Origin: Amphimedon queenslandica
Taxonomy: Eukaryota; Porifera; Demospongiae; Haplosclerida; Niphatidae
Reading direction: 5' to 3'
Assembly: GCF_000090795.2 (NCBI RefSeq)
Contig: NW_003546280.1
Span: 197,855 to 261,854, forward strand
Length of the DNA stretch: 64,000 nt
Under the pieces are notes generated by a model. That model made no database searches. It saw only the letters and a program-made list of their open reading frames with translations, and was not told the origin of the DNA. Shown here piece by piece: positions 33,201-42,677 of this stretch (position 1 is the first letter of the stretch; the number at the start of each line of letters is the position of its first letter). The position numbers and the translations under genes were made by a program.

Positions 33201-33670
33201 TTACTCTTGTTGATAGTTTCATTCGGTCACAGAACTACCTGTTGTGCATGCTACTGACAGTATTGGCTTTGTTGTTCTCAATTCAAGTTTCCTTAGGTGG
33301 TCTCTACAGGAAGAGACTGCATGATATAATCGAGGTTTGGTTTCTATTCAACTTGTGCATAATGGTTGCACTCTCGATAGCACTCAACACTGATGAGGAA
33401 GTATTGATCTGGTTTAATGCTTGTATTGGTATATTTACCATCAGTTTCATTATTATAATATTCTATCATTTCTATCTGCAGATTTCCAACCAAAAATGGT
33501 TCAAATCTATTTTAGGAAAGATATGCAAGAAGCAGAAAAAAAGTGCTACAAAAGTAGAAGATATTGTACCTCATAAAACCGCTGATATGCAAATGAGTGA
33601 GAAGGTACCAACCTGTACTATAGTGAGAAAACCCAGTGATCCTCGTGAGTCTGTCGTTCAACTGTTTTGA
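30218..33670 (+). CDS. intronless surface protein: beta-helix-like ectodomain plus polytopic membrane domain
   Basis: One uninterrupted frame of 1150 residues in an otherwise intron-rich locus. A signal peptide (MSLLLVVVLLFFSISCSVSSA) leads into about 650 residues with many N-glycosylation sequons. The recurring short motifs (NLTLQGMG, ISNSTLI, ISNNSGTNGGGLAVYD and EKGGGIYTNN) are typical of right-handed beta-helix or Pmp-like repeats. A Cys-rich juxtamembrane segment (MCGSCREGYSLLMGSNNCGHC) precedes eight or nine hydrophobic helices from about residue 738. Conserved-looking loop phrases there are GTLNGLLFYANIV, LDFGFEACFYNGMDTYAKQW and LFLLSYTKLVRTI. The tail of about 50 residues is basic and cytoplasmic. 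I do not recognise a characterised family. It looks like an adhesion or sensing receptor; that is inference. Confidence 0.85.
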   Translation: MSLLLVVVLLFFSISCSVSSAQYYVSDDCSSVTQSPCHPLSTYTSNILDLGDSIFYFVGTSVIDYHVILFTSNLTLQGMGESSIVKCVNDSTFLLTDVHHFNIMSLSFHDCGLEFFICSNISFSHFSMSRGFIYIAFAKKVAISNSTLIKLENLLADNAFDFKIVSTVITGGTSFNVLGFIYSPPTECDYEQNNYSPEITNVSMHQASLIVLFDQSSSYHVEVDISGFVANGIFFSITPLSSQEIRVSNTSSHSSKIGLGISNEEESESIQSSCDIDLIPYFQRQIYLKVRNCQFYDNTYGFYDLTSDMVTVSIDESVAYNNRFGLIVLESVNVSVTNMKMFNNENNLIAFSEVFLSNVSITSNTVASGLTLQRGFATVADTLFISNNSGTNGGGLAVYDDSYLKLLPGARVDIVGNHATEKGGGIYTNNYLYCPFQSNSNLPPVYVNVSRNSADLVGHDIYGIFYKDNCTSYFSDNIRAANVPRKMCFCDPRNASRKTYAHSNCLRHIPEKNAFPGQELKVNIIMIGLSYSEDDVTAGDVNVYFDDKIMMERQPILANCSSVEIKLQTADYTKHNVKFSLYQHFDSFPIAELQVSFHSDSLYSSVFINNNSLACSVFINECPIGFSVNGSSECDCSQSVHRQNVTCDINTQSITHNGLLWIGTYDTSTPFNANATNPNACIINEDCLLYCSPNPVTFKLNDTDTQCVDNRGHRMCGSCREGYSLLMGSNNCGHCDDKHTYMVITWVTLFAVMGVLLVFLLIALNLTVSVGTLNGLLFYANIVKLYEPVFSRKGALPVLKQVISWINLDFGFEACFYNGMDTYAKQWLQFAFPLYLWVVIIIIIQLCRRYGKISRLMGSHAVPVLSTLFLLSYTKLVRTIVIVLHQRGVTLHCTNESVRSVSLWYEDPNVEYAKGKHAGLLAFALVVFLFFILPYTLFLLLDPLYEKYLSNYKMFKKVWGHFKPIIDAYSGPMKDEYRFWPGLLLVARIPILLSVTLVDSFIRSQNYLLCMLLTVLALLFSIQVSLGGLYRKRLHDIIEVWFLFNLCIMVALSIALNTDEEVLIWFNACIGIFTISFIIIIFYHFYLQISNQKWFKSILGKICKKQKKSATKVEDIVPHKTADMQMSEKVPTCTIVRKPSDPRESVVQLF

Positions 33671-33841
33671 CTCAAATAGACTCTGTGTATGGGAATTAAC
33701 TCATCATTGAATTACACTGACTGATAGTTAGTTAAATAGCTACCAAATGTTCTGTAATTAATTGTGTAGTGATTATAACTACTGTTAATAATTAGAGTGT
33801 TATTTTTGTACATAATTAAAATGTTATTTTGTATGCGTAAG

Positions 33842-35245
33842 CTACTGTCTATATTTCTTGGTATCATCATAGTTCCTCCTGTTTCCATAGTAACGTCGAT
33901 CGTCCCTCTCCGAGTACTCTTCTCTCTTCTTCCCACTCCCACGATGGGCCTCATATGAAGGCTCATCATCATCTTGAAAATGATAATAATTATCAGTCGT
34001 CGCATGATAGCCAGAAGATGTCTTCCCACCATGTTTATAGTGAGACCTTGATGAGTCCTCTCTATAATAACCACTCCCACTTCTCTTATCATAGCTTGAT
34101 CTGCTGCTTGTTTTATCATACTGTCTATCACTTCTCCTTTCGTCCCCGCCACGTCTTTCATCACTTCTCCCTCCCTTTCTCTCCTCGCTTCTCATGCTCC
34201 TCCTATCATCAGAATATCCTCCTCTCCTGCTGTCTTCATTTCTACTGCTTCCTCCTCTTTTATCATCTCCTTTACTGCTTCTTTCATATCTCTTGTCTTC
34301 ATTCCCACTTCTTCTACTTCGAGGTGAATACAAGGCTTGATCTGGTCTCTCTTTGCTCTTCGAGTCATCTCCTTTCTTTCTATTCGAGCCTCCCCCTTCT
34401 CCTCCACTTGCTTGGTCCCCATTAGTCTTTCCCCTATCAAAGTCTTTACTTTTCTTTTCATGACCGGACCCCTTATCCTGATACCCAGACCCCTTCCTCT
34501 CTTGACCGGAACCCTTATCTTGGTAACTGGAACTCTTTTTATCGACCCCGGACCCCTTCTCCTTCCATTGCTTGTCCTTACTCGAGGAAGAAGGCTTCTC
34601 TTTTATTTCTATCACTCTCGTCTCTCTTGTCTTTTTCTTTTTGCCCCCACCTGTCGCATATAAAACCTTATTCCTACTCCCTCCAGATCTGCGGGCAATC
34701 TTCCTCTCCTTTATGAAATCAACGAGAGGCGTCGGTTGCACTTCAGCAACATGTTCTACTGTATCGAGATACGATATATCAATACTGGGCAAGTGAGCTG
34801 TCTCTTTTTCGTATTCCTCGAGGAACGAGACATATTCTGAATCCTTTGTTATAGTATCACAGCGTGGGTCCGTCTTACAGCGCTGCAGTAGGCTTCCTTG
34901 ATACGGAGCAAATTCCACTATTAATCGGCTTTTTGGACCTCTGTCGGTTTTTGACCCTAATTGAAGCCCGTCAAAGGTATCCCTTAGGTTCTTGATATCG
35001 TCAAAGACTGGTATCTCGAAATAAGCACGAGAGTAGGAGGGGAGGGAGGAATTGGATTCTGATCCTGGGACGAAGTAAAAGGAAGTGTATTGAGGCGAAG
35101 TGTACCCGGGCCTCTCCGAGTTGATCAGCTCAAGGAGGTCCTGCTCAGTGTAATCGGCTGGCAAGTGACGTAGGACTACTTTAGTTTGATTGAGCTCCTT
35201 CTCGGCTCTTTTGAGTGCATATTTACTGGCAGAAATGGTAGCCAT
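33842..35245 (-). CDS. UPF3B: UPF3 regulator of nonsense-mediated decay, single exon
   Basis: An intronless frame of 467 residues. Residues 21-115 form the UPF3 RNP-type domain: KVVLRHLPADYTEQDLLELI, SRAYFEIPVFDDIKNLRDTFDG and LIVEFAPYQ. Next comes the middle region, DSEYVSFLEEY and PTPLVDFIKERKIARR. The rest is charged, low complexity (Lys, Ser, Asp, Arg), with three or four DKGSG-type repeats at about 230-265. A candidate exon-junction-complex binding motif, RPDQALYSPRSRR, lies at residues 300-312, comparable to the vertebrate RPAMQLYQPG motif. UPF3 bridges UPF2 and the EJC. One copy stands before the UPF3A/UPF3B split, so the symbol is only the nearest name. The lack of introns suggests an old retrocopy that became the working gene. 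Confidence 0.93.
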   Translation of the reverse strand: MATISASKYALKRAEKELNQTKVVLRHLPADYTEQDLLELINSERPGYTSPQYTSFYFVPGSESNSSLPSYSRAYFEIPVFDDIKNLRDTFDGLQLGSKTDRGPKSRLIVEFAPYQGSLLQRCKTDPRCDTITKDSEYVSFLEEYEKETAHLPSIDISYLDTVEHVAEVQPTPLVDFIKERKIARRSGGSRNKVLYATGGGKKKKTRETRVIEIKEKPSSSSKDKQWKEKGSGVDKKSSSYQDKGSGQERKGSGYQDKGSGHEKKSKDFDRGKTNGDQASGGEGGGSNRKKGDDSKSKERPDQALYSPRSRRSGNEDKRYERSSKGDDKRGGSSRNEDSRRGGYSDDRRSMRSEERKGGRSDERRGGDERRSDRQYDKTSSRSSYDKRSGSGYYREDSSRSHYKHGGKTSSGYHATTDNYYHFQDDDEPSYEAHRGSGKKREEYSERDDRRYYGNRRNYDDTKKYRQ

Positions 35246-35399
35246 TGAAGCAAAATGAAGTTTAGGGGCGTGGTATGGGTGTGGGTAAAATTGATTGTGT
35301 TATTATCTGTAGGCGGAGCTTTAGTCACATGATTTTTGAGGTTAATCACGTGATTACCAATACTAACCTCGTGTATTGTCTCTTTGATAGGGAGGGATA
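35246..35399. promoter_or_regulatory. bidirectional promoter of UPF3 and RPN2
   Basis: 154 bp separate the divergent start codons. The segment contains two near-palindromic TCACATGATTTTTG / TCACGTGATT elements, the second being a CACGTG E-box at about 35347-35352. E-boxes of this kind can recruit bHLH factors such as MITF/USF types, but no function is shown here. Confidence 0.5.
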
Positions 35400-38300
35400 A
35401 TGGAGTCTTTTTTAACAAGTAGAGCAGGTGAAAAGGACCTCATAAAATATTACATAATTTAAAAAATACCCAAACAGGTTTTATATTTGGATTTCTCCTC
35501 CTTTTCTCGAGTTCCCTAACAACAGCCACCCCTTCCCTCCAAGATGTGATAGGATCACGTGATCAGGAGAGACTAAAAGGACTTTTTGAGTTCAAATCCC
35601 TCGATAATCTTGCAAGTGCTTATTACGTTTCGAGGGGCGTGGCATTATTAGGAGGCGATAATAATAAAGTCAGTGGGTGCGGTCATTGCACAATATTACT
35701 ATTGCCATGGTAACTAGGTATTCTCAAATGTTTGCTCGTACCTCAAGAAGGCGAATATTGAGACGCCTTTGGATTATTTCTATGCATCATCAGCACTTGC
35801 AGCAATCAAAGGATGTGACGTGAGTGGAAATAATTTTATGGCTACCTTTATATTTATTTTGTTGTTGAGCTTTTGACTTTTTTTATTCATACATGTAGTT
35901 TTCAATGAAGTCTTCAGAGAAGAGTCTTGTTGGTATGTTATCCAGTGGAGAGAGGAATTCGAGTGAACTGTATTGGATAGCAACCTCACTTGTCAACATT
36001 GGATCATGTATGTGTAAAAGAAAGGGAGGGAGAGAGAGGGAGAGAGAGAGTGAGGGGGGAATCAATTCAATACAGAATAGAGTTCTCTTGGCACTGCACC
36101 ATGTTTTGTTATAGTGCCAGGACAAGGGTCATTGTGATGATTATTGTTTTATTTTATGATTGTATTTTCAGCTCTCCCTAAGTCATTGACTGTGTCAAGT
36201 TTGACTGATCTTGTTGATAAAGAAGAAGCACTTGCCAGGTGAGAGAGAAAGGGGGGAGGGAGGGAGGATAAAGAGTGGTAAATGTTGCATAGTGACTTGA
36301 AAATAAAAAGGTAATAATCAAGAAAGTGACATGTCTTTTTTTGTATGCAGGTATGGACATGTTTTCATGATTGGATCATTGTTCCCGCCTAAAACTGAAG
36401 GCCTTTCCTCTCTCACCGATCTCATTGAGGTTGATTAATAGTTATTAAAATTAATTAATACTTATTATAGGATGTCGTGGCTCAAGCTGATGAAGCTGGT
36501 TCCACACTCTACGTAAGTTTGAAATTATTACTCTATTTAATGCCCGATTCAGTTTGAAGGAGGCCTAGCTATAACTTCGGACATAGTAACTGGAGTATTT
36601 AACTTGGCACTCAAAACAGGTACTGCACCTGCTCTGTCATTGGTAAGTAGGTCATGTGAATATCATGTGATAGTCATGTGATGTGTTATAATAGGATCAG
36701 GTAACTCAGTTCGGTAACTACTTGCTCTCCAGTAAAGATACCAGCTGTGTGTGTGACGCCTTTCATTTGTTACAAGCCGCCTCTGTCCTCTCTAATAACA
36801 AGGTAATGGATGGATAAATAAATAAATATAAATAAATAAATAAATACGTGTAAATATTGTTGTTTTTTTGTTATTTAGTTTGTAGTCCCAGCTAGTTTAC
36901 TGAGATCTGATTATGATAACATTAATCCTCAGGAGAGCAGCATGAGCGTAAGTACTTTATATAAATTATTTCTTTTCTTCCACACTTATTCATTTTATTT
37001 CCAGTTATCATTGTCCAATATGATGGGAGGAGCAGTAGGCGGCCAGTCTACAGTGATACTAAAGTCAATCAAAGATTCTTCCGGAAAGACGACAAACCTT
37101 GATAAGAAGCTAACACCTCAAGCTAATGGGTACTTATCGATGTGTTTATATATGTCTTAGGACCAAATTGGTGTCTCTTCTCTCATTTAGTTTGGAATAT
37201 ACCGTTTCTTTGTCAGACTATGCTTCACAGGCTGGACATTACGTATTAACTTTTAAGTAACTCTACATTTTAAATTGTAAGACAATTTTCTATCATACAA
37301 TGTAGCTCTGAAATGAAGGAAAAGTCTCCGGTAGCTAGCTTGACTGATGTTCAGGTATAATAAAATGTATATGTATTATTATTATTATTATTATTTGTGT
37401 GACTGTTGGTCACATGACTTTTAATCACATGATCTGCCCCTTTAGGTGGGTTTCACTGTTAGTTTCTCTGTGAGTGTGGAGTCGGCAGTATTGGATGTTG
37501 TGGAAAAGGAACAGAATATTGTATTGAAGAGTATAAAGTGAATAATGATACAATTTGTTTTATAAATTAGAAAAATACATGTATGCCTATACATGTATAT
37601 AATGTATTGAATAAAATAAATACATGCATGTACATTAAAGAAGAGAGGTATCCATATCTCTAACTCATGATTCTTTATTCTCTTCTCTAGTCTCAATTAC
37701 CCATCTCTTGCTAGTGAAGTCCCAGTTGCTGATCATTCGGCTAAGCTTAAGATGACCTTTGATCTTGTGAATAAAGCGGATAAGACAAAAGTAACACTAC
37801 ATCAGGTCAGGGGATTATCAAGGAGTAAGAGATTTGATAATCATGTCTGTTAATAATTTTTAGGTTTTTGTTCGTCTTGTTTCTGATAAAGGGGAGGAGA
37901 TATTTTTTGTGGCCACGCCCACAGATTCTCGTAGCTATGTTTTTGAACTTGACGTTGCTAAAACGGCCAAAGACTCGTTTAACCATCAATCTGGGACTTA
38001 TAGCATGGTAAGATACTGTACTTCACAGTACAAGCGTGGAGTAATAGTCTTAGTTGAGCTAAAGAGCTTCAAAGTTAAGCCTTTATTATGGCATACAGCT
38101 TTTTGGAATAACTTTTTAAAATGAAAAAAAATCCAATTTTGGTCGGAATCATCTCAAACTTGCTACACAACATAAGAACATGTATATGTATCAGATGACA
38201 TTATAAAAATGAAGAATTCTCTCCTAGTCATTTTTGGTGAAATTTGGTCAAAATCCCTGTACTATAGTACAGGGACTTTTTCTCGATTTTGGAGCAACTT

Positions 38301-38972
38301 TAAAAATTCATAAAAAATCTAATTTTGGCCGGAAGCAGCTCAAACTTGCTACACAGCATAAGAACATGTATATGTATCAGATAGAATTATAAAAATGAAG
38401 AATTTTCTCCTAGTCATTTTTGGTGAAATTTGTTCAAAATCCCTGTACTATAGTACAGGGACTTTTTCTCGATTTTGGAGCAACTTTAAAAATTCATAAA
38501 AAATCTAATTTTGGCCGGAAGCAGCTCAAACTTGCTACACAGCATAAGAACATGTATATGTATCAGATAGAATTATAAAAATGAAGAATTCTCTCCTAGT
38601 CATTTTTGGTGAAATTTGGTCAAAATCCCTGTACTATAGTACAGGGACTTTTTCTCAATTTTGGAGCAACTTTAAAAATTTATAAAAAATCTTGTTTTGG
38701 CCGGAATTAGCTCAAACTTGCTACACAACATAAGAACATGTATATGTAATTGGAAGAGATTATAAAAATGAAGAATTCTCTCCTAGTCATTTTTGACAAA
38801 ATACGTAATTCTTTCTTTTCTATATTTACAGACACTAGTAGTTGGTGGGGCTACTCTACAGAATCCTGTCTCGTGGGATATCGGTAAAGTAACTTTAAAA
38901 TTCTCTGGGACTCCAAAAGTACCGACAACTGATGAGCATGAGTATCGCTATAAAGCAAGACCAGAAATACAC

Positions 38973-39023
<51 letters not shown>

Positions 39024-39575
39024 GTAATAATAATATAACAATGATAATAGTAATAATGATAATAATAATAATAATAATAGTACAATATTTTGTCTAAAAA
39101 TATAGCACAAGTTTCAGGACCCAGAGAAGCTCCCTCCCTCCATTGTCTCCCTCACCTTCTCTGGTCTAGTTCTCCTCCCTCTTGCTGTACTTATGCTACT
39201 GGTGAGTGGTTGTCATGGTAACTCGCTCTTACCCCGCCCCTTTTTCTAGTGGCTGATCTTAGGCGTTAATTTGTCTAATATTACAGTGTCCGGCCCCTGG
39301 GGGTTAATTTTTCATATTGGACTCATTAGCATATTTGTATTATATTATTTATTCTGGACTCAATTGGTATGTTAGAGTGGGCGTGGTCTTACAATACCAT
39401 ATTGCAATAGAACATGTTTCAAACTCTCAAGTTCTTAGTTCCTGTGGGCGGAGTTACTGTTGTTGCTGGCAACCAAATGTTAAGAAAAATAGCAAAGAGC
39501 AAGTATGTATATTTATTATAATTAATTATTGTTGTTGTTGTTATTATTATTTTGTTGTTGTTTAGATCTCTGTAA
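35400..39575 (+). CDS. RPN2: ribophorin II, oligosaccharyltransferase subunit
   Basis: Twenty-one exons give 633 residues (human 631). The first is 35400-35427 and joins in phase 1 to 35478-35668, which together make a signal peptide (GFIFGFLLLFSSSLTTA). Later exons run 35748-35819, 35899-36007, 36172-36238, 36351-36429, 36471-36512, 36553-36642, 36695-36802, 36879-36947, 37005-37129, 37191-37256, 37306-37354, 37446-37537, 37691-37805, 37864-38007, 38832-38972, 39106-39201, 39250-39366, 39411-39502 and 39566-39575 (TAA). The lumenal part matches the family at YFYASSALAAIKGC, LEYTVSLSDYASQAGHY, LHQVFVRLVSDKGEE and LVVGGATLQNPVSWD. The C-terminus matches EKLPPSIVSLTFSGLVLLPL and YYLFWTQLNMFQTLKFL, with three membrane helices. 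It acts in the ER in N-glycosylation. A repeat array fills the 0.8-kb intron 16. Confidence 0.95.
38110..38805 (+). repeat. tandem array of the 186-bp palindrome-bearing repeat
   Basis: Four units lie in RPN2 intron 16. The landmark CATAAG falls at 38171, 38357, 38543 and 38729, a constant period of 186 bp. Each full unit contains GGAAGCAGCTCAAACTTGCT, ACATGTATATGTATCAGA, GAATTCTCTCCTAGTCATTT and the perfect 20-bp palindrome CCCTGTACTATAGTACAGGG. It is in the sense orientation relative to RPN2. No coding capacity. Confidence 0.96.
38973..39085. repeat. (TAA)n microsatellite
   Basis: More than 100 bp of nearly pure ATA/ATG trinucleotides just inside RPN2 intron 17. Similar tracts occur at 42637-42675, 45450-45505 and 48139-48188 in CAND1 introns. 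Confidence 0.95.
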
Positions 39576-40292
39576 GTGGAAGAGGAGACTTGATGTTGTA
39601 AATGATAACTGGGTTAGGTTTTATTAATATTAATAATAATAATAATAATTGATAAGTATTAGCTGTTTCTCTTTCACTCCTTTTCATTGTTTTATTTTCT
39701 AAATATAACTGTACTAATAATCAATTTTAATGTGGAACCACTCTCTCTTAAGAATGTATGAGAAGGCACTACTTTGACATTTATCAAAGAGTTGGCAAAT
39801 TGAGCTCTGTTTGCCAAAAGTTTGGTCTCCAATTTGATGAGCTTCAGTGGCAGTATTGACATGGCCAACATTTTAATTACCAAACCTCTTCATAGAGTCA
39901 ACTTTTGGCACTCTAAATCTATGGTACTGTATAGCTGGAATTTAATTTTGCTGTTCATCATAAAAACGCACAATTTAATTCCGCAAAGCATTATAAGTAA
40001 TCAACAGTACACGCCTACACCAGCAAAATTAAATTCCACAAACATTAAAATTAGCTATATGGGTACAAAATCGCAAAATATAATTCCCGCAAACTTTTCC
40101 AGATATACGGTATTTCACCATTGATACATGTGACTCATTAACAAAATTAATACTGACCCACTCGCAAAAAAACAGTTCGAAATTCAAACACTAACAAAGA
40201 AGGGATAATTGATAATAATAATAATAATAGTTATTATCACTATAAATGCTATATTAAAATATAGTCCATTGGGTGTTTGGTGGATCAACCAA
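39576..40292. other. region between convergent RPN2 and PEF1, with a small inverted-repeat element
   Basis: The segment 39922-40112 starts GGTACTGTATAGCTGGAATT and its far end in reverse complement reads ATACCGTATATCTGGAAAAG. The interior carries TTAATTTTGC / GCAAAATTAA stretches, so it is probably a MITE. The rest is AT-rich UTR-like sequence without a gene. Confidence 0.55.
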
Positions 40293-41918
40293 TCAAGGTT
40301 TATTGCTGATTGCCATTGTCATGAAGTCTTCGTAAGCCACTTGAATGGTTCCATCAAGGTTGGTATCACGAACTCTGAACGCATCAGTGAGCGATCTTAG
40401 CATCACACAGGACTGGATGAAATCGTCAAATTTGAGAGATTTCTTTTCGGCACGGTCAAATTTTACCACTATTAATTGGCAGAATGCCATAGAGACACGG
40501 AAGCCCATTTCATTGTAAGCTAGAATAAAGAGATAATAGCGATTGTGTGATTATTAATTTTATGCAATTTTGTAATCCTGTTCACACCTTTTTGAAGTAA
40601 TAACAAGATCAGGCAGGGAAATTTCCCCTTTAAAAATAGGGAAATTACCTTGAATTTTATAAAGCCTGGTTTTGATATAGTGGGGCTGTTGTATGGATTC
40701 TGTGAGTAGCATACAACTGTTGTAGAGATAGACCTGATTTCTATCTCCAGGATTGTTGCAACAGTGTTGTAAGGCTATTGTAATGGAAACCAACCAGGCT
40801 TTAGTAAAGTTTCCGTAAAATATATTAAGGAAGTTTCCTTAAAATTACTTATTAAAATTATCTCTCTTTATTTCCTCTCCTTTACCTGTGTATAATTCTC
40901 CAGCATCAATGTTGCCAGATCTGTCTTTGTCATATCTGTTAAACACTTCCTTCCATTGGTTGATGTATGCCCATAACTGAGCAAACTCGTGGAGGCCAAT
41001 AGTGCCACTGTTATCATGATCAAATATACCTAGAGAGAGGAGGGAGAGATCAAGATGGAGTGTTTCATTCCAATTGTCATTAATTGCCAAAACAATTTAT
41101 ACATGTACATCAAAAATAGAACATACATAAGGCTCAGTTTCCTGCCTGTATGGTGTACATGGTACCTGTTTTTCATTATAATCAATCATGAAATTGAAAC
41201 AAGATGATAATGAAGAGTAAATAATTACACCACCTTGCCTGCCCACCCATAAAACAGGAAGCTACAAAATTCAAATGGCCAAGTCTTACCAATCATCAGT
41301 CTACAAGTCTCGGCATTGAAATGTGACCAGTTGCTGTTTGTTAAAGCTTGCTGGAGCTCAGCTGCTGTTATCTGCCCGCTGTGATCAGCGTCCACGGTAA
41401 CAAACCAGCTGTAGAGGGTAGGGTCAACACCAGGGGGACAACCTGGTGGACCGCTAGGAGCTGGAGGAGCACCATAACCTAAAAATCATAATAATTTTAT
41501 GTATTTTTCTTTAGCGAAATTTCATGAGTGTAGTCTACAGTATATGTACACTTGCATTGAGGAGTATATAACCCGCGAAAATGAAAAAGTTTAAATTTTG
41601 ACAATTTTCACTGTACAGGTGGTCAGACTAAGCATGGATCATTCAGTTTCAAGTTTTCTAGTGCCAAAAGGGTAACATTCACCAAAACTTTGTATAAGTA
41701 CACCCCAAAATGAGAGAAGAAGAATCCCTTATTAATATAACGTAGATACACTATGTATATAACTGACCAGGATGGCCTCCTTGAGGGTATCCTCCATAGC
41801 CAGGAGGTTGCTGGTGGCCATACTGCTGGTAGCCGCCTGGAGGAGGCTGTTGATAGGCCCCTCCGGCTGGTGGAGGCTGTTGATAACCGCCATATTGCTG
41901 CTGGGGATAACCAGACAT
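40293..41918 (-). CDS. PEF1: peflin, penta-EF-hand protein
   Basis: Four exons, 41918-41768, 41478-41290, 41029-40886 and 40519-40293 (TGA), encode 236 residues. The N-terminal tail of about 60 residues is Gly/Pro/Tyr/Gln-rich ([11 protein letters not shown] type), characteristic of peflin and ALG-2-like proteins. Five EF-hand segments follow. EF1 is [15 protein letters not shown]2 holds [13 protein letters not shown] and EF3 [15 protein letters not shown]4 is degenerate and EF5 reads [15 protein letters not shown]. The sequence [13 protein letters not shown] resembles peflin (YSWFQSVDSDHSG) more than sorcin. Peflin pairs with ALG-2 at ER exit sites in COPII traffic. It is on the same strand as CAND1, 203 bp downstream of it. 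Confidence 0.9.
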
Positions 41919-42120
41919 TGTTATAATAAGAGAAGAGAAAGATGCCCTTCACAATTTACAACAAAATTCTAAATCATCATATGGGCGGGGCCTAGTATCT
42001 TAGCAACAGTAACTTGGTAATAATTAATAATCATTATTAAAGAGAAACACAAAAATCACAACACAGTATTAATACTAGTAACATGCACACTAAAATGTCA
42101 AAGAATGTCAAAATTATTAA

Positions 42121-42636
42121 TTAGCTAAGGTCCATCGATTCATGTCTAGTAGGCGTGGCCGCTAGGGTGGAGTCCTGTCGTACAGACTCGTATAAAGCGG
42201 CAGTGTCAGCATTTGATTTTATTTGCTGGACGAACTCCATCAACTGAGAATTCTTATCTAATAAAAATAATTAAAAATAAAATAATTATTAATCTCTTCT
42301 CTCTTTCTCTCTCACCAGCGTCTGGTATAGCCAGGAGTGCTATAACACATCTAATGGCCGATCTCTTCATCTCCTCTTGCTTCTCAAACTCTTGTTTGAC
42401 GGAGTTGGCTTTAACACGAGACTGTACTGTAGCACGTAACGGCTCCAACAGCTTCTCAATACCTTATGATATAAAACAGTAATGCATGTAACAATAATAA
42501 TGAGAAAATGGGTAAGATAAGAATGAAAAGAGAGAGAGCACAAGGGGACAAAATTAATAGCGATATATTCTCACGTTGTAAAACTGTAGTTGGTCTTAAA
42601 TACGAGAGACGAACGAGCAACAGAAAAGTTAACATC

Positions 42637-42677
<41 letters not shown>

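Noticed and set aside
33955-34425. Plus-strand Ser/His/Phe-rich frame opposite UPF3
   Set aside because: Shadow of the Lys/Ser/Asp-rich UPF3 tail; no domain and biased composition.
35990-36181. Frame with Arg/Glu repeats after RPN2 exon 4
   Set aside because: It is a (GA)n tract in an intron; the donor at 36008 ends the exon.
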